DNA from: Methylosinus trichosporium OB3b
GTDB taxonomy: Bacteria > Pseudomonadota > Alphaproteobacteria > Rhizobiales > Beijerinckiaceae
Direction: 5' to 3'
DNA: 64,000 bases
Assembly: GCF_002752655.1 (NCBI RefSeq)
Contig: NZ_CP023737.1
Location: forward strand, 2,132,001 to 2,196,000
This document shows positions 43,208 to 53,782 of the stretch, piece after piece. The first letter of the stretch is position 1. The number at the start of each line of letters is the position of its first letter. Made by a program: the position numbers and the translations under genes. Under the pieces are notes generated by a model that had not been told where the DNA came from, made no database searches, and saw only the letters and a program-made list of their open reading frames with translations.

Positions 43208-44500
43208 TTGTCGGCGGACAGAATTACCGAAACATCTACAATTCGATCAATTCTCTTCCGCCGCCTCGCCGCCGTTTGCGCATTTGCGCTCGAAGCGACG
43301 ACGCCGGCGGACGCCGCCTCATCCTATGTGTGGGCGCAGTTCACCACTGGCGGGCTGCAGGCGCGAGCCGTCACTCGCGACGCGGCCTGTCCGCCCGCGC
43401 AGATCGACGGCGTCGCCGCCGCAATGACCCCGCGCGCATCGCCGGACGCCGACTTTCCGATCCTCGTCTGCACATTGGATCTCCCACGAAGCGCCGGGCG
43501 CGTGTCGGTCGACGGCGCCGCGCTGGCGCTACCGCCGCCGCGCGTGGATCGGCTCGTCGTCATCGGCGACACCGGGTGCCGGCTGAAGGGCCTTTATTGG
43601 CAGGAGTGCAATTCGCCGGACAGCTGGCCCTTCGCCCACATCGCGACGTCGGCGGCGGCGACGGCTCCGGGACTCGTGCTCCATGTCGGCGACTATTATT
43701 ATCGCGAAAGCGCCTGTCCGCCGTTGCGCGGATCCTGCGCGGGCTCGCCGCACGGCGACAATTGGGCGAGCTGGGAGGCCGATTTCTTCGCGCCCGCCGC
43801 TCCGCTGCTCGCCGCCGCGCCTTTTGTCTTCGTGCGAGGCAATCACGAAAATTGCGAGCGTGGGCGCCGGGGCTGGGCGCGGCTGCTGTCGCCCACGCCC
43901 TATCTCGGCGACGCCTGCGCCTTGCGCGAGCCGAGCTATTCGGTCGATCTCGGCGGACCCACTCTCGTCGTCATGGACAACACCGCGGCGGAGGACCGCG
44001 CCGTCGACGCCGCTCTCGCGCCGGATTTCGCACGCGAGCTGACCGCCGCCGAGGCCATTCGCGGCCCTGTCTGGTACGCCTTCCACAAGCCGATCTACTC
44101 GACGATACGCGTCACCGCCGGCGCCACGATCGGCGACAACAAGACCTTGGGAGAAGCGGCGCGCGCCGGCCTGCCCAGCAATGTGCAGGCGCTGCTCTCC
44201 GGTCACCTCCATACATTTCAGGCGGCGAGCTATGTCGAGGATTATCCGATCCAGATCGTCGCCGGGCATGGCGGCGACGCGATGGACCTCTTTGTACCCG
44301 CCAATTTCGACGGCCTGCGGATCGATCGCGTGACGGTCGCGCAGGGCCGCAGCGTCGGCGGCGTATTCGGCTTCGTCACGCTGGAGCGCGAGAAGGAGGA
44401 CTGGCTCCTCAACGATCGCGACGCCGAAGGCAAGCCGCTGCTCGGCTGCCTGTTGCGCGGACGCAAGCTCGATTGCGACCGCAGAGGCCCATCGCGCTGA
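43208..44500 (+). CDS. Exported metallophosphatase (calcineurin-like)
   Basis: About 430 residues with the dinuclear metal motifs VIGDTGCRLKG (GDxG), LHVGDYYYRES (GDxx), RGNHENC (GNHE) and SGHLHTF (GHxH), plus YAFHKPIYS. A hydrophobic signal RSILFRRLAAVCAFALEA ending near ADA precedes the mature part. No ATG is available at the right place; TTG at 43208 is my choice, an in-frame GTG at 43124 is the alternative. It adjoins the acid phosphatase, so both may serve phosphate scavenging. Convergent with adk. Confidence 0.8.
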   Translation: MSADRITETSTIRSILFRRLAAVCAFALEATTPADAASSYVWAQFTTGGLQARAVTRDAACPPAQIDGVAAAMTPRASPDADFPILVCTLDLPRSAGRVSVDGAALALPPPRVDRLVVIGDTGCRLKGLYWQECNSPDSWPFAHIATSAAATAPGLVLHVGDYYYRESACPPLRGSCAGSPHGDNWASWEADFFAPAAPLLAAAPFVFVRGNHENCERGRRGWARLLSPTPYLGDACALREPSYSVDLGGPTLVVMDNTAAEDRAVDAALAPDFARELTAAEAIRGPVWYAFHKPIYSTIRVTAGATIGDNKTLGEAARAGLPSNVQALLSGHLHTFQAASYVEDYPIQIVAGHGGDAMDLFVPANFDGLRIDRVTVAQGRSVGGVFGFVTLEREKEDWLLNDRDAEGKPLLGCLLRGRKLDCDRRGPSR

Positions 44501-44631
44501 GCGCACGGATGGACCGGACCGGAGAGCTGCCTGAAGGCTCGCTCTTCGGCCACTCATAAATTCCGATTATGGAGCCGTCGCTCACCCGCCAAAGCGCGCG
44601 AGCGAGCTGGCTGATTGCGAAGGCAGTCGGC

Positions 44632-45234
44632 TCAGCCGACAGCCTTGCGCTCGCCTGTCGTGAGCGCCGCGTCGATCGCCGCGCTCACCGCCTCGACCGC
44701 CTTCATCCCGTCGACCTGATTCAGCTCACCCTTTTCCGCATAATAATGCGAAACGGGAGCGGTCTGGCTGCGATAGGCCTCGAGCCGCGTCTTGAACGCC
44801 TGCGGATTGTCGTCTCCGCGCACGCAGCCGCCATTGGCGATCGTCTCCGCGACACGCTTCTGCATCCGCGCCAGCAGCGCATTCTCATCGACCGAAAGCT
44901 CGATCACCGCGTCGAGCCGCTGGCCCTCCCGCGCGAGCAGCTCATCGAGCGCGCGCGCCTGCGCCACCGTGCGCGGAAAGCCGTCGAGAATGAAGCCGCG
45001 GGCGGCGTCCTTCTCCTTGATGCGCTGACCGATGATGCCGACGACGACCTCGTCGGGCACCAGGGCGCCGCTGTCCATGATCTCCTTGGCCTGGAGACCG
45101 ATAGGCGAGCGCGCCTCGACCGCCGCGCGCAGCATGTCGCCAGTCGAGAGCTGCGGGATCGCATATTTGGCGACGAGCCGCGCCGACTGCGTTCCCTTGC
45201 CCGCGCCTGGCGGGCCGAGGAGAACCAGCCTCAT
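44632..45234 (-). CDS. adk: Adenylate kinase
   Basis: A 200-residue enzyme converting ATP + AMP to 2 ADP. The P-loop is [23 protein letters not shown]-site segments are [12 protein letters not shown] and [18 protein letters not shown] short LID ([18 protein letters not shown]) marks the short form. The ATG overlaps the secY stop (ATGA). It is the last gene of the spc-type run; in other alphaproteobacteria rpsM-rpsK-rpoA-rplQ follow, but here a convergent gene does. A hairpin overlaps the stop codon (44626-44640) without a U-tract. Confidence 0.97.
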   Translation of the reverse strand: MRLVLLGPPGAGKGTQSARLVAKYAIPQLSTGDMLRAAVEARSPIGLQAKEIMDSGALVPDEVVVGIIGQRIKEKDAARGFILDGFPRTVAQARALDELLAREGQRLDAVIELSVDENALLARMQKRVAETIANGGCVRGDDNPQAFKTRLEAYRSQTAPVSHYYAEKGELNQVDGMKAVEAVSAAIDAALTTGERKAVG

Positions 45235-46565
45235 TTGCGCCGCCCACGCAGCTTGGTCTTCCGGATCAGGCCCTCATATTGATGGGCCTGTAGATGACCG
45301 TGGATTTGAGCGACAGTGTCCATGGTGACGCTCACGACGATGAGCAGCGATGTGCCGCCGAAATAGAAGGGCAGATTGGCGTAGGAGATCAGCATCTCCG
45401 GCAGCAGGCAGATCACCGCGAGATAAGCGGCGCCGAGCACGGTGATCCGCATCAGCACGTCATCGATGAACTTCGCCGTGCGCTCGCCCGGCCGGATGCC
45501 CGGAATGAACCCGCCGTGCTTCTTCAGATTGTCCGCCGTCTCCGTCGGATTGAAGACGATGGCCGTGTAGAAGAAGGCGAAGAACACGATCAGCGCCACA
45601 TAGGACAGCATATAGAGCGGCCGTCCATGCCCGAAATAGGCGGAGATGGTCGCGAAGAGATTATCCGTGCCCTGGGTCTGGTAGAAATTGGCGATCGTCG
45701 TCGGCAGCAGCAGAAGCGAGGAGGCGAAGATCGGCGGGATGACGCCCGACGTGTTGAGCTTCAGCGGCAGGAAGGACGTCTGCCCCTCATAGACGCGATT
45801 GCCGTGCTGGCGTTTGGGATAGGTTATGAGCAGGCGTCGCTGCGCGCGCTCCATATAGACGATGAAGGCGATGACGAAGAAGGACATCGCCAGCACGCCG
45901 AGGATGAGGCCGGTCGAGATCGCGCCCTGGCGGCCGAGCTCCAGCGTGCTCAGGATCGCGGCCGGGAAAGCGGCGACAATGCCGGCGAAGATGATCAGCG
46001 ACGAGCCGTTGCCGATGCCGCGCGAGGTGATCTGCTCGCCGAGCCACATCAGGAACATGGTGCCGCCGACGAGGGTGCAGACCGTCGTCAGTCGGAAGAA
46101 CAGGCCGGGCTCGGTGACGACGCCCTGCTGCCCCTCGAGGCCGATCGCCATGCCATAGGCCTGGAAGGTCGCCAGCACGACAGTGAGATAGCGGGTGTAT
46201 TGATTGAGGACCTTGCGGCCCTGCTCGCCCTCCTTCTTCACCTGCTCGAGCGTCGGAATGACGGTCGTCAGCAGCTGAATGATGATGGAGGCGGAGATGT
46301 AGGGCATGATGTTCAACGCGAAGATCGCGCTGCGCTGAACGGCGCCGCCGGCGAACATGTTGAACAGCTCGAGCACGCCCTTCGACTGGCCGAAGAAGCT
46401 CTTGGCGAACGCTTCGGGGTCGATGCCGGGCAGCGGGATATAGGTGCCGAGTCGATAGACGATCAGCGCGCCGAGCGTGAACCAGATGCGTTTCTTGAGC
46501 TCATCCGCCTTGCTGAAGGCGGAGAAATTGACGTTGGCCGCGAGCTGTTCGGCTGCCGATGCCAT
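45231..46565 (-). CDS. secY: Preprotein translocase subunit SecY
   Basis: A 444-residue channel protein with ten predicted helices, forming the SecYEG pore. Plug/pore-region segments [59 protein letters not shown], and cytosolic loop EKTKNTLKK-type region replaced here by [19 protein letters not shown]. It lies 280 bp after rplO, a longer gap than usual, where no gene is seen. Confidence 0.98.
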   Translation of the reverse strand: MASAAEQLAANVNFSAFSKADELKKRIWFTLGALIVYRLGTYIPLPGIDPEAFAKSFFGQSKGVLELFNMFAGGAVQRSAIFALNIMPYISASIIIQLLTTVIPTLEQVKKEGEQGRKVLNQYTRYLTVVLATFQAYGMAIGLEGQQGVVTEPGLFFRLTTVCTLVGGTMFLMWLGEQITSRGIGNGSSLIIFAGIVAAFPAAILSTLELGRQGAISTGLILGVLAMSFFVIAFIVYMERAQRRLLITYPKRQHGNRVYEGQTSFLPLKLNTSGVIPPIFASSLLLLPTTIANFYQTQGTDNLFATISAYFGHGRPLYMLSYVALIVFFAFFYTAIVFNPTETADNLKKHGGFIPGIRPGERTAKFIDDVLMRITVLGAAYLAVICLLPEMLISYANLPFYFGGTSLLIVVSVTMDTVAQIHGHLQAHQYEGLIRKTKLRGRRK

Positions 46566-46845
46566 GTGCGGGGCTCCCTGTCGCGCGCCGCGCGTTTCTT
46601 TGAGCGTCTAAGCGCCGCGGCGCCACGCCACGACGCCGCGCTTCGTTCTGTCCCGGCGCATTCGGCCGGACCCGGCGCATTATTATCGGACGAAAGCGGC
46701 GAAAAAAACGATTGCGCGTTTTGTCGCCGGACCGTCCCAGCGACTCCGTATCACGACGGAGCGGCGGGCCGCCAGTATTTTGGAGGCTCGCGCGCCGTCT
46801 AGGCCGGGCGACGCGGCGCAGCCGCCCGCCTCGACCCGATCAGCC
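46566..46845. other. Gap between rplO and secY
   Basis: 280 bp of GC-rich sequence with no supported ORF, terminator or clear repeat. It may hold an internal promoter for secY-adk, but I could not point to one. Confidence 0.4.
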
Positions 46846-47328
46846 TCAGGCCGACGGCTCCTCGACCGCGCCGGAGAGCAGCTTGACCGTGCCGCCCGCA
46901 GCCTCGATCGCCGCGACCGCGCCCTTGGACGCGGCGGCGACCTCGAAGGCGAGCTTCGCCTCGAGCTTCCCATTGCCGAGGATCTTGACGCCGTCACGCG
47001 CTTTGGCGACGACGCCGGCGGCGATCAGCGCCTCCACCGTCACCGGCGCGGCGAGATCGAGCTTGCCGGCCTCGACCGCCTGCTGAATGCGGCCGAGATT
47101 GACCTCGTTGTAATCCGTCGGGAACGGATTATGGAACCCGCGCTTGGGAAGGCGCCGATGCAGCGGCATCTGACCGCCTTCGAAGCCTTTCACGGCGACG
47201 CCGGTGCGGGCCTTCTGGCCCTTGACGCCGCGGCCGCAGGTCTTGCCCTTGCCGGAGCCGATGCCGCGGCCGACGCGCATGCGATTCTTGCTGGCGCCGG
47301 AATTGTCGGAGAGTTCGTTGAGCTTCAT
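46846..47328 (-). CDS. rplO: 50S ribosomal protein L15
   Basis: A 160-residue protein; [23 protein letters not shown] is the L15 N-terminus (here quoted in part: [11 protein letters not shown]) and [20 protein letters not shown] is the signature. Ten bp after rpmD. Slightly longer than the E. coli protein (144) at its acidic/Ala-rich C-terminus, as in other alphaproteobacteria. Confidence 0.98.
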   Translation of the reverse strand: MKLNELSDNSGASKNRMRVGRGIGSGKGKTCGRGVKGQKARTGVAVKGFEGGQMPLHRRLPKRGFHNPFPTDYNEVNLGRIQQAVEAGKLDLAAPVTVEALIAAGVVAKARDGVKILGNGKLEAKLAFEVAAASKGAVAAIEAAGGTVKLLSGAVEEPSA

Positions 47329-47338
47329 GGTCGAGCCC

Positions 47339-47527
47339 TCACTTCTCGTCGACGATTTTGACGAGATGCGCCACCTTGGCGATCATCCCGCGCACAGCGG
47401 GCGTGTCTTCGAGCGTCCGGCGGCGGCCGATGCGCGTCAGGCCGAGGCCGAGCAGCGTACGGCTCTGGCGCTCGGGCCTTCCGATCGCGCTGCCGGTCTG
47501 CTCCACGGTGATCTTCTTGTCCGTCAT
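47339..47527 (-). CDS. rpmD: 50S ribosomal protein L30
   Basis: A 62-residue protein: [18 protein letters not shown] then [20 protein letters not shown], the bacterial L30 core. Between rpsE (15 bp) and rplO (10 bp), the standard spc-operon position. Confidence 0.97.
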   Translation of the reverse strand: MTDKKITVEQTGSAIGRPERQSRTLLGLGLTRIGRRRTLEDTPAVRGMIAKVAHLVKIVDEK

Positions 47528-47542
47528 CGCTCAGCGCTCCCC

Positions 47543-48115
47543 TCAGGCGTCGACCGCTTCGGCCTCGGCGCCCTGGCGGCGCGCCTGCAGTGCCGAAACC
47601 TTGAGAGACCGGCGCGCCGCGACGGACCGCGGCGAATCCTCGTTCTCCAGCGCGTCGAAGGTCGCGCGGATCATGTTGTAGGGATTGGACGAGCCCTGGC
47701 TCTTGGCGACGATGTCGTGAACGCCGAGCGTTTCGAACACGGCGCGCATCGGGCCGCCGGCGATGATGCCGGTGCCGGGAGGCGCCGCGCGCAGCACGAC
47801 GCGGCCCGCGCCATGGCGGCCGTTGACGTCGTGATGCAGGGTCCGGCCTTCGCGCAGCGGCACGCGGATCAGCGAGCGTTTGGCCGCCTCCGTCGCCTTG
47901 CGGATCGCCTCCGGCACCTCGCGCGCCTTGCCATGGCCGAAGCCGACACGACCCTTCTGGTCGCCGACGACGACGAGCGCGGCGAAGCCGAAGCGCCGGC
48001 CGCCCTTCACCACCTTGGCGACGCGATTGATGTGGACCAGACGGTCCACGAATTCGCTGTCGCGGTCATCCCGATCCCGGTCGCGGCCGCGGCCGCCTTC
48101 TGGTTCACGCGCCAT
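47543..48115 (-). CDS. rpsE: 30S ribosomal protein S5
   Basis: A 190-residue protein with the S5 double-stranded-RNA-binding region [19 protein letters not shown] and [19 protein letters not shown]. The ATG at 48115 (MAREPEGG) is chosen over an in-frame GTG at 48130; GGAAGAAAA lies before it. The N-terminus has an Arg/Asp-rich run. It follows rplR after 182 bp, an unusually long spacer in this packed operon. Confidence 0.97.
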   Translation of the reverse strand: MAREPEGGRGRDRDRDDRDSEFVDRLVHINRVAKVVKGGRRFGFAALVVVGDQKGRVGFGHGKAREVPEAIRKATEAAKRSLIRVPLREGRTLHHDVNGRHGAGRVVLRAAPPGTGIIAGGPMRAVFETLGVHDIVAKSQGSSNPYNMIRATFDALENEDSPRSVAARRSLKVSALQARRQGAEAEAVDA

Positions 48116-48297
48116 TTTTTCTTCCGTCACTTACGCGGCAGGATCGCCGCTCGCTTGGGTCTCTCTCCGCTCCCGATCCCGGGAGAGGCGGCCTCTGGCG
48201 ATGTGGTCGGACGAGGTTGCTCCCTCATCCCTCTCGTCGCCGCGGCCTTCGTCTGTCGCGCCACTGCGCGACGCCGCTCCCGTGACCGGGAGGCTCC
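48116..48297. other. Long spacer between rplR and rpsE
   Basis: 182 bp without a supported ORF, where most spc operons have fewer than 30 bp. It contains the imperfect palindrome CTCCCG-ATCC-CGGGAG (near 48170-48186). No promoter is clear. Confidence 0.5.
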
Positions 48298-48660
48298 TCA
48301 GAACTGCAGTCCACCCTCACGGGCGCCCTCGGCCAGCGCCTGCACGCGGCCGTGGTAGATATAGGCGCCGCGGTCGAACACCACTTCGGTGATTCCCTTG
48401 GCGATGGCGCGTTCGGCGATCTGCTTGCCGACGATATGCGCCGCCTCTTTGTTGGCGCCGGTCGCGAGGCTCTCGCGATTGGCCTTCTCGAGCGTCGACG
48501 CCGAAACGAGCGTCACGCCCTTCTCGTCGTCGATGATCTGCGCATAAATCTGCTCCGAGGAGCGGAACACCGAAAGGCGCGGCCGACCATAGGCGCGCGC
48601 GCGAATGCTGCGGCGAACACGCGCCTTGCGGCGGCCGAGTGCACTGACGTCCTTTGCCAT
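48298..48660 (-). CDS. rplR: 50S ribosomal protein L18
   Basis: A 120-residue 5S-rRNA-binding protein: [40 protein letters not shown] and [20 protein letters not shown]. Eleven bp after rplF. Confidence 0.98.
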   Translation of the reverse strand: MAKDVSALGRRKARVRRSIRARAYGRPRLSVFRSSEQIYAQIIDDEKGVTLVSASTLEKANRESLATGANKEAAHIVGKQIAERAIAKGITEVVFDRGAYIYHGRVQALAEGAREGGLQF

Positions 48661-48671
48661 GGCTGGCGTCC

Positions 48672-49205
48672 TTACTTCTTCTTGCCTTCCTTGCGGAAGA
48701 TGAATTCGCCGGCATATTTGACGCCCTTGCCCTTATAGGGCTCGGGGCCGCGGAGCGCTCTGATCTCGGCGGCGACCTGCCCGACCTGGCGCTTGTCGAT
48801 GCCGGAGATGCCGATCTCGGTCGGCTTCGGCGTCACGATATTGATGCCGGCCGGAATCGGATAGTTCACATCGTGCGAATAGCCGAGCGCGAGCTGGAGA
48901 TTTTTGCCGGCGACCGCGGCGCGATAGCCGACGCCGTTGATCTCCAGCTTCTTCTCGAAGCCGGTAGTGACGCCGATCACGAGATTGTTCACCTGCGCCC
49001 GCGAGGTGCCCCACAGAGCGCGGGCGCGCTTGCTGGTCGAACGCGGATCGACCTTGATCGCATTGCCCTCATGCGTGACAGCGACATCGTCCGGCACGCG
49101 GAACTGCAGCTCGCCCTTCGCGCCCTTGACCTGCACGAGCTGGCCGTCGACCTTGGCGGTGACGCCGGCCGGCACGATGACGGGCTTCTTGCCGATACGA
49201 GACAT
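48672..49205 (-). CDS. rplF: 50S ribosomal protein L6
   Basis: A 177-residue protein beginning [20 protein letters not shown], with the repeat-domain signature [20 protein letters not shown] near the C-terminus. 34 bp after rpsH. Confidence 0.98.
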   Translation of the reverse strand: MSRIGKKPVIVPAGVTAKVDGQLVQVKGAKGELQFRVPDDVAVTHEGNAIKVDPRSTSKRARALWGTSRAQVNNLVIGVTTGFEKKLEINGVGYRAAVAGKNLQLALGYSHDVNYPIPAGINIVTPKPTEIGISGIDKRQVGQVAAEIRALRGPEPYKGKGVKYAGEFIFRKEGKKK

Positions 49206-49239
49206 GGGTGGTTCCTATCCTCGATCGCTGGAGCGAAGG

Positions 49240-49638
49240 TCAGAAGACCTTCGCCAGCACCTCTCCGCCGACATTGTTCTCGCGGGCCTTGTGATCGGCC
49301 ATGACGCCCTTGGGCGTCGACACGATGGTGATGCCGAGGCCGTTGGCGACACGCGGGGTCTTGTCCACGCCCGCATAGACGCGCCGGCCCGGACGCGAGA
49401 CGCGCTCGATCTGCCGGATGACGGGCTCGCCGTCGTAATATTTCAGCTCGATCTCGAACTCGGTGCGGCCATTGCCGAAATCCGTGGTCGTGTAGCCGCG
49501 GATATAGCCTTCGTCCTTCAGAACGTCGAGCACATGGCCACGCAGCCGCGAGCCCGGCGTCGAGACCTTGTCCTTGCGGCGCATCTGCGCATTGCGGATG
49601 CGGGTGAGCAGATCGCCCAACGGATCGCTGATCGACAT
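49240..49638 (-). CDS. rpsH: 30S ribosomal protein S8
   Basis: A 132-residue 16S-rRNA-binding protein, [20 protein letters not shown] at the start and [20 protein letters not shown] near the end. S8 is the feedback regulator of the spc operon in E. coli; the target site in L5 mRNA was not searched for here. 12 bp after rpsN. Confidence 0.98.
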   Translation of the reverse strand: MSISDPLGDLLTRIRNAQMRRKDKVSTPGSRLRGHVLDVLKDEGYIRGYTTTDFGNGRTEFEIELKYYDGEPVIRQIERVSRPGRRVYAGVDKTPRVANGLGITIVSTPKGVMADHKARENNVGGEVLAKVF

Positions 49639-49650
49639 GAGCGCTCTCCC

Positions 49651-49956
49651 TTACCAGCTGGACTTCACGAGACCGGGGATGAGCCCCCGCGAGCCGAGCT
49701 CGCGCAACGCGACGCGCGAGAGCTTCAGCTTGCGATAGAAAGCGCGCGGTCGGCCCGACACCTCGCAGCGGTTGCGGATGCGGATTGCGGCCGAGTTGCG
49801 CGGCAGCTCGGCGAGCTTCAGGCGCGCTTCGAAGCGCTCTTCAGCCGTCAACGCCTCGTCATTCGCCTTCGCCTTCAGGCGCTCCCGGCGGCCGGCATAG
49901 GCCTTGGCGAGCTTCGCCCGGCGCTTGTTGGTCTCGATCGAACTCTTCTTGGCCAT
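49651..49956 (-). CDS. rpsN: 30S ribosomal protein S14
   Basis: A 101-residue protein of the long, zinc-free type: [20 protein letters not shown] and [20 protein letters not shown], with only one Cys in the region. 41 bp after rplE. Confidence 0.98.
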   Translation of the reverse strand: MAKKSSIETNKRRAKLAKAYAGRRERLKAKANDEALTAEERFEARLKLAELPRNSAAIRIRNRCEVSGRPRAFYRKLKLSRVALRELGSRGLIPGLVKSSW

Positions 49957-49997
49957 GTTCTCGCCTTCGGTTTCCGCGTTTGAGACTGTTTACAGTC

Positions 49998-50675
49998 TCA
50001 CTGCCGGAACGGGAAATTGAACGCGTGCAGCAGGGCGCGCGCCTCGTCGTCGGTCTTCGCCGTTGTCACGACGATCACATCCATGCCGAGGATCGACTCG
50101 GCCTTGTCGTAGTCGATCTCCGGGAACACGATGTGCTCCTTGATGCCGAGCGCGAATGAGCCACGGCCGTCGAACGACTTGGGGTTCAGCCCGCGGAAGT
50201 CACGAACGCGCGGCAGCGCGATCGTGATGAGCCGATCCAGAAACTCGTACATGCGCGTCTTGCGCAGCGTGACCTTGGCGCCGATCGGCATGTTCTCGCG
50301 CACCTTGAAGGTGGAGATCGCCTTGCGGGCGCGCGTCACCACCGGACGCTGGCCGGCGATGAGGCCGAGATCGGCGGCGGCGGAAGTCACCTTCTTGCTG
50401 TCGTTGACCGCCTCGCCGACGCCCATGTTCAGCACGATCTTCTCGATCGTCGGCACCTCGAAGGCGTTCTTATAGCCGAACTGCTCGGTGAGCTTGGCGC
50501 GCACGACCTCGTCGTAGTGCTTCTTCATGCGCGGCGTATAGGGCCCCTCCGGCAGAACCGCCTTCTGGTGGGAGGACGATTCGGCGTGCGCGGCCTCCGG
50601 GGCGGATTTCGCCTTGCCGGCCTTGCCCTCTCCCTTCGGAGCCTTGGCGGCCTTCGGCTTCTTTTCCTCAGCCAT
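49998..50675 (-). CDS. rplE: 50S ribosomal protein L5 with N-terminal extension
   Basis: A 225-residue protein; the family is about 180-185. The L5 core begins near residue 46 ([17 protein letters not shown]) and runs to [20 protein letters not shown]. The first 45 residues are Lys/Ala/Glu-rich ([20 protein letters not shown]) and without family match. The ATG at 50675 overlaps the rplX end by 8 bp; an internal start at MKKHYDEV would remove the extension but has no clear ribosome-binding site. The overlap favours the long form. Confidence 0.95.
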   Translation of the reverse strand: MAEEKKPKAAKAPKGEGKAGKAKSAPEAAHAESSSHQKAVLPEGPYTPRMKKHYDEVVRAKLTEQFGYKNAFEVPTIEKIVLNMGVGEAVNDSKKVTSAAADLGLIAGQRPVVTRARKAISTFKVRENMPIGAKVTLRKTRMYEFLDRLITIALPRVRDFRGLNPKSFDGRGSFALGIKEHIVFPEIDYDKAESILGMDVIVVTTAKTDDEARALLHAFNFPFRQ

Positions 50676-50985
50676 CGATCTGTTCTCCGGAACGCTTGGC
50701 GAAGCGGACCTTGCGGCCGTCTTCGAGAATCTTGAATCCGACGCGCGTCGGCTGGCCGTCCTTGGGATCGGCGATCGCGAGATTGGAGAGGTCGATCGGC
50801 GCCGTCTTGGTGACGATGCCGGCCTCCTGCGTGCGCGTCTGGCGCTGATGCCGCTTGACGAGATTGACGCCCTCCACCACCGCGCGGCCTTCCGTCGGAA
50901 TGACCTGCAGCACCTGGCCCGAGCGTCCCTTGTCGCGGCCGGTGAGAACGACGACTTTATCGCCCTTCTTGATCTTCGCGGCCAT
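50668..50985 (-). CDS. rplX: 50S ribosomal protein L24
   Basis: A 105-residue protein with a KOW motif: [20 protein letters not shown]. Start MAAKIKKGD at 50985 overlaps the rplN stop by one base (TGATG); a GGAGGTGCTGTG sequence before it is a good ribosome-binding site. It overlaps rplE by 8 bp. Confidence 0.98.
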   Translation of the reverse strand: MAAKIKKGDKVVVLTGRDKGRSGQVLQVIPTEGRAVVEGVNLVKRHQRQTRTQEAGIVTKTAPIDLSNLAIADPKDGQPTRVGFKILEDGRKVRFAKRSGEQIDG

Positions 50986-51353
50986 CACAGCACCTCCGGA
51001 GCGAGCGAGATGATCTTCATATGGTTCTTGGCGCGCAGCTCGCGCGGCACCGGTCCGAAGATGCGGGTGCCGATCGGCTCCTGCTGATTGTTGATCAGCA
51101 CCGCGGCGTTGGAGTCGAAGCGGATCACCGAGCCGTCGGCGCGCTTGATGTCCTTGGCCGTGCGCACGACGACCGCCTTCAGCACGTCGCCCTTCTTCAC
51201 GCGGCCGCGCGGAATCGCCTCCTTGATCGAGACGACGATGATGTCGCCGACGCCGGCGTATTTGCGCTTCGACCCGCCCAGCACCTTGATGCACATGACG
51301 CGGCGGGCGCCCGAATTATCGGCGACATCGAGATTTGTCTGCATCTGTATCAT
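50985..51353 (-). CDS. rplN: 50S ribosomal protein L14
   Basis: A 122-residue protein: [20 protein letters not shown] and [20 protein letters not shown]. 85 bp after rpsQ, the usual boundary between S10 and spc operons, where a promoter may lie. Confidence 0.98.
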   Translation of the reverse strand: MIQMQTNLDVADNSGARRVMCIKVLGGSKRKYAGVGDIIVVSIKEAIPRGRVKKGDVLKAVVVRTAKDIKRADGSVIRFDSNAAVLINNQQEPIGTRIFGPVPRELRAKNHMKIISLAPEVL

Positions 51354-51438
51354 GGCACGTCCCGCCTTTCGCCTCGGTCTGGTTTCGGTTCCCCGACTTC
51401 GTCCGAGAAAACCATTTCATCGATATTTGCCCGGCGCG

Positions 51439-51681
51439 TCAGGCCTTGCCGACAACGCCGACGACCTTCCAGCGCTTCAGCCGCGAGATCGGGGCCGTCT
51501 CCTCGATGGCCACCTCGTCGCCGACCTTGAACTGACGCTCCTCGTCATGAGCGTGATAGTTCTTGGTGCGCCGCACCGTCTTCTTGAACAGCGGATGAGT
51601 GAAGCGACGCTCCACCTTCACCACCACGGTCTTTTCCTGCTTGTCGCTGACGACGACGCCCTGGAGAATTCGCTTCGGCAT
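51439..51681 (-). CDS. rpsQ: 30S ribosomal protein S17
   Basis: An 80-residue OB-fold protein: [40 protein letters not shown]. Last gene of the S10-type group, 9 bp after rpmC. Confidence 0.98.
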   Translation of the reverse strand: MPKRILQGVVVSDKQEKTVVVKVERRFTHPLFKKTVRRTKNYHAHDEERQFKVGDEVAIEETAPISRLKRWKVVGVVGKA

Positions 51682-51690
51682 TGCGCCCTC

Positions 51691-51906
51691 TCAACTCAGC
51701 TTTTCGGCGCGCTTTTGCGCGGTGATGGTCTTGGCCCGGGCGATGTCGCGACGAACGACCCGCACGCGCGCGGTGTTCTCGAGCTGCCCCGTCGCTCGCT
51801 GAAAGCGCAGATTGAACTGCTCCTTCTTCAGCTTCAGGACCTCGTCGTTCAGCTGATCCTCGGACTGGGCGCGAAGATCGGATACGCGTTGCTTGGTCGT
51901 GCTCAT
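51691..51906 (-). CDS. rpmC: 50S ribosomal protein L29
   Basis: A 71-residue two-helix protein: [20 protein letters not shown] and [13 protein letters not shown]. 12 bp after rplP. Confidence 0.97.
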   Translation of the reverse strand: MSTTKQRVSDLRAQSEDQLNDEVLKLKKEQFNLRFQRATGQLENTARVRVVRRDIARAKTITAQKRAEKLS

Positions 51907-51918
51907 CTTAAAGCGTCC

Positions 51919-52332
51919 TCACTCGGCGATGCGCTCGATGAAGCGCGTTTTGATGGGCAGCTTCGCCGCTGCGAGCGTCAGGGCCTCGCGGGCGAGCTGC
52001 ATGGGCACGCCGTCGACCTCGAACATGATGCGGCCTGGCGCGACGCGCACGGCCCAGAGCTCCGGCGCGCCCTTGCCTTTACCCATGCGCACCTCGGTCG
52101 GCTTTTTCGACACCGGCACATCCGGGAAGATGCGAATCCACACGCGTCCGGCGCGCTTCATATGGCGCGTCATGGCGCGGCGGGCCGCCTCGATCTGGCG
52201 CGCCGTCACGCGCTCGGGCTCCATCGCCTTCAGGCCGAACTGGCCGAAGTTGAGCGAGAAACCGCCCTTGGCGTTTCCGTGGATGCGGCCCTTGAAGGCC
52301 TTGCGGAATCTGGTGCGCTTGGGTTGCAGCAT
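51919..52332 (-). CDS. rplP: 50S ribosomal protein L16
   Basis: A 137-residue protein: [40 protein letters not shown] and [20 protein letters not shown]. 18 bp after rpsC. Confidence 0.98.
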   Translation of the reverse strand: MLQPKRTRFRKAFKGRIHGNAKGGFSLNFGQFGLKAMEPERVTARQIEAARRAMTRHMKRAGRVWIRIFPDVPVSKKPTEVRMGKGKGAPELWAVRVAPGRIMFEVDGVPMQLAREALTLAAAKLPIKTRFIERIAE

Positions 52333-52350
52333 GATGCGTTGCTCTCGAAA

Positions 52351-53094
52351 TTAGGCCGCGTCGCGCGGTTCGCGGGGCTCGCGACGACGACGCTCGCCAT
52401 GATGGTCGCGCTCTCCGCCGCCCGCGGCCGCCTCGGCGAGACGCTTGTCCTGAGCCATCGGATCATGCTCGAGGATCTCGCCCTTGAAGATCCACACCTT
52501 GATTCCGCAGGCGCCATAAGCGGTATGCGCGGTGGCGACGCCATAATCGACATCGGCGCGCAGCGTATGCAACGGCACGCGACCCTCGCGATACCATTCC
52601 AGCCGCGCGATCTCCGCGCCGCCGAGACGGCCCGAGCAATTGATGCGGATGCCCTGTGCGCCGAGGCGAATGGCCGACTGCACGGCGCGCTTCATGGCGC
52701 GACGGAAGGCGACGCGGCGCTCGAGCTGCTGCGCGATCGAATCGGCGACCAGCGTCGCTTCGACCTCGGGCTTCCTCACCTCGACGATATTGATCACGAC
52801 CTCGCTGCCGGTCAGTCGGCCGACCAGCTTGCGGATCTTGTCGATATCCGCGCCCTTCTTGCCGATCACGACGCCCGGACGGGCGGAGTGAATGGTGACA
52901 CGGCATTTTTTGTGCGGGCGCTCGATGATGATGCGCGACACCGCTGCTTGCTTCAGATGCTTGGCGACCGCCGCGCGGATCGCGAGATCCTCGTGCAGCA
53001 GCTTCGCATATTCGCCCTTGCTGGCGAACCAGCGAGAGTCCCAGGTGCGGTTGACGCCGAGGCGCAGACCGATCGGATTGACCTTCTGACCCAT
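52351..53094 (-). CDS. rpsC: 30S ribosomal protein S3
   Basis: A 247-residue protein with a KH domain ([20 protein letters not shown]) and the C-terminal S3 domain ([20 protein letters not shown]). The C-terminal 25 residues are Arg/Gly/Glu-rich ([19 protein letters not shown]), a common variable tail. 13 bp after rplV. Confidence 0.98.
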   Translation of the reverse strand: MGQKVNPIGLRLGVNRTWDSRWFASKGEYAKLLHEDLAIRAAVAKHLKQAAVSRIIIERPHKKCRVTIHSARPGVVIGKKGADIDKIRKLVGRLTGSEVVINIVEVRKPEVEATLVADSIAQQLERRVAFRRAMKRAVQSAIRLGAQGIRINCSGRLGGAEIARLEWYREGRVPLHTLRADVDYGVATAHTAYGACGIKVWIFKGEILEHDPMAQDKRLAEAAAGGGERDHHGERRRREPREPRDAA

Positions 53095-53107
53095 CGATAG
53101 CTCCTCT

Positions 53108-53494
53108 TTACGCCTTCGCCGTCGCTTCGACTTCGCGGACGATGATGGTCAGATTCGCGAAGGGCTTCTCGATGCGGCTCGAGCGGCCTCGCGCGCGAGC
53201 GGCGAAGCGCTTCATCACGAGCGACTTGCCGACGAAGGCCTGGGCGACGATCAGATCGTCGACGTCGAGGCCGTGATTGTTCTCGGCATTGGCGATGGCG
53301 CTCTCGAGCGTCTTCTTCACCTCATGCGCGATGCGCTTGCGGGAGAATTCGAGATCGGCCAGCGCGCGATCGACCTTCTTGCCGCGGATGAGCTGCGCGA
53401 GAAGATTGAGCTTCTGCGGGGAGACGCGCAGCGTGTTGGCGACGGCTTTCGCCTCATTGTCGGCCAGCGCGCGCGGATTGCTCGGCTTGGACAT
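53108..53494 (-). CDS. rplV: 50S ribosomal protein L22
   Basis: A 128-residue protein: [20 protein letters not shown] and the tunnel-loop region [20 protein letters not shown]. 6 bp after rpsS. Confidence 0.98.
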   Translation of the reverse strand: MSKPSNPRALADNEAKAVANTLRVSPQKLNLLAQLIRGKKVDRALADLEFSRKRIAHEVKKTLESAIANAENNHGLDVDDLIVAQAFVGKSLVMKRFAARARGRSSRIEKPFANLTIIVREVEATAKA

Positions 53495-53500
53495 GGGTTA

Positions 53501-53779
53501 TCAGCCTCTCTTCGACTTCTTGTCCGCGGCGTGGCCGTGGAAGGTGCGCGTCGGGGAGAACTCGCCGAACTTATGGCCGATCATATCCTCGCTGACATTG
53601 ACGGGAATATGCTTGTGGCCATTGTGGACGCCGAAGGTCAGCCCCACGAACTGCGGCAGGATGGTGGAGCGACGGCTCCAGATCTTGATGATCTCGTTGC
53701 GTCCCGAGCCGCGCGCGGTCTCCGCCTTCTTCAGCAGATAGCCGTCGACGAACGGGCCTTTCCAGATAGAGCGAGCCAT
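53501..53779 (-). CDS. rpsS: 30S ribosomal protein S19
   Basis: A 92-residue protein: [40 protein letters not shown] and [20 protein letters not shown]. 3 bp after rplB. Confidence 0.98.
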   Translation of the reverse strand: MARSIWKGPFVDGYLLKKAETARGSGRNEIIKIWSRRSTILPQFVGLTFGVHNGHKHIPVNVSEDMIGHKFGEFSPTRTFHGHAADKKSKRG

Positions 53780-53782
53780 GGA

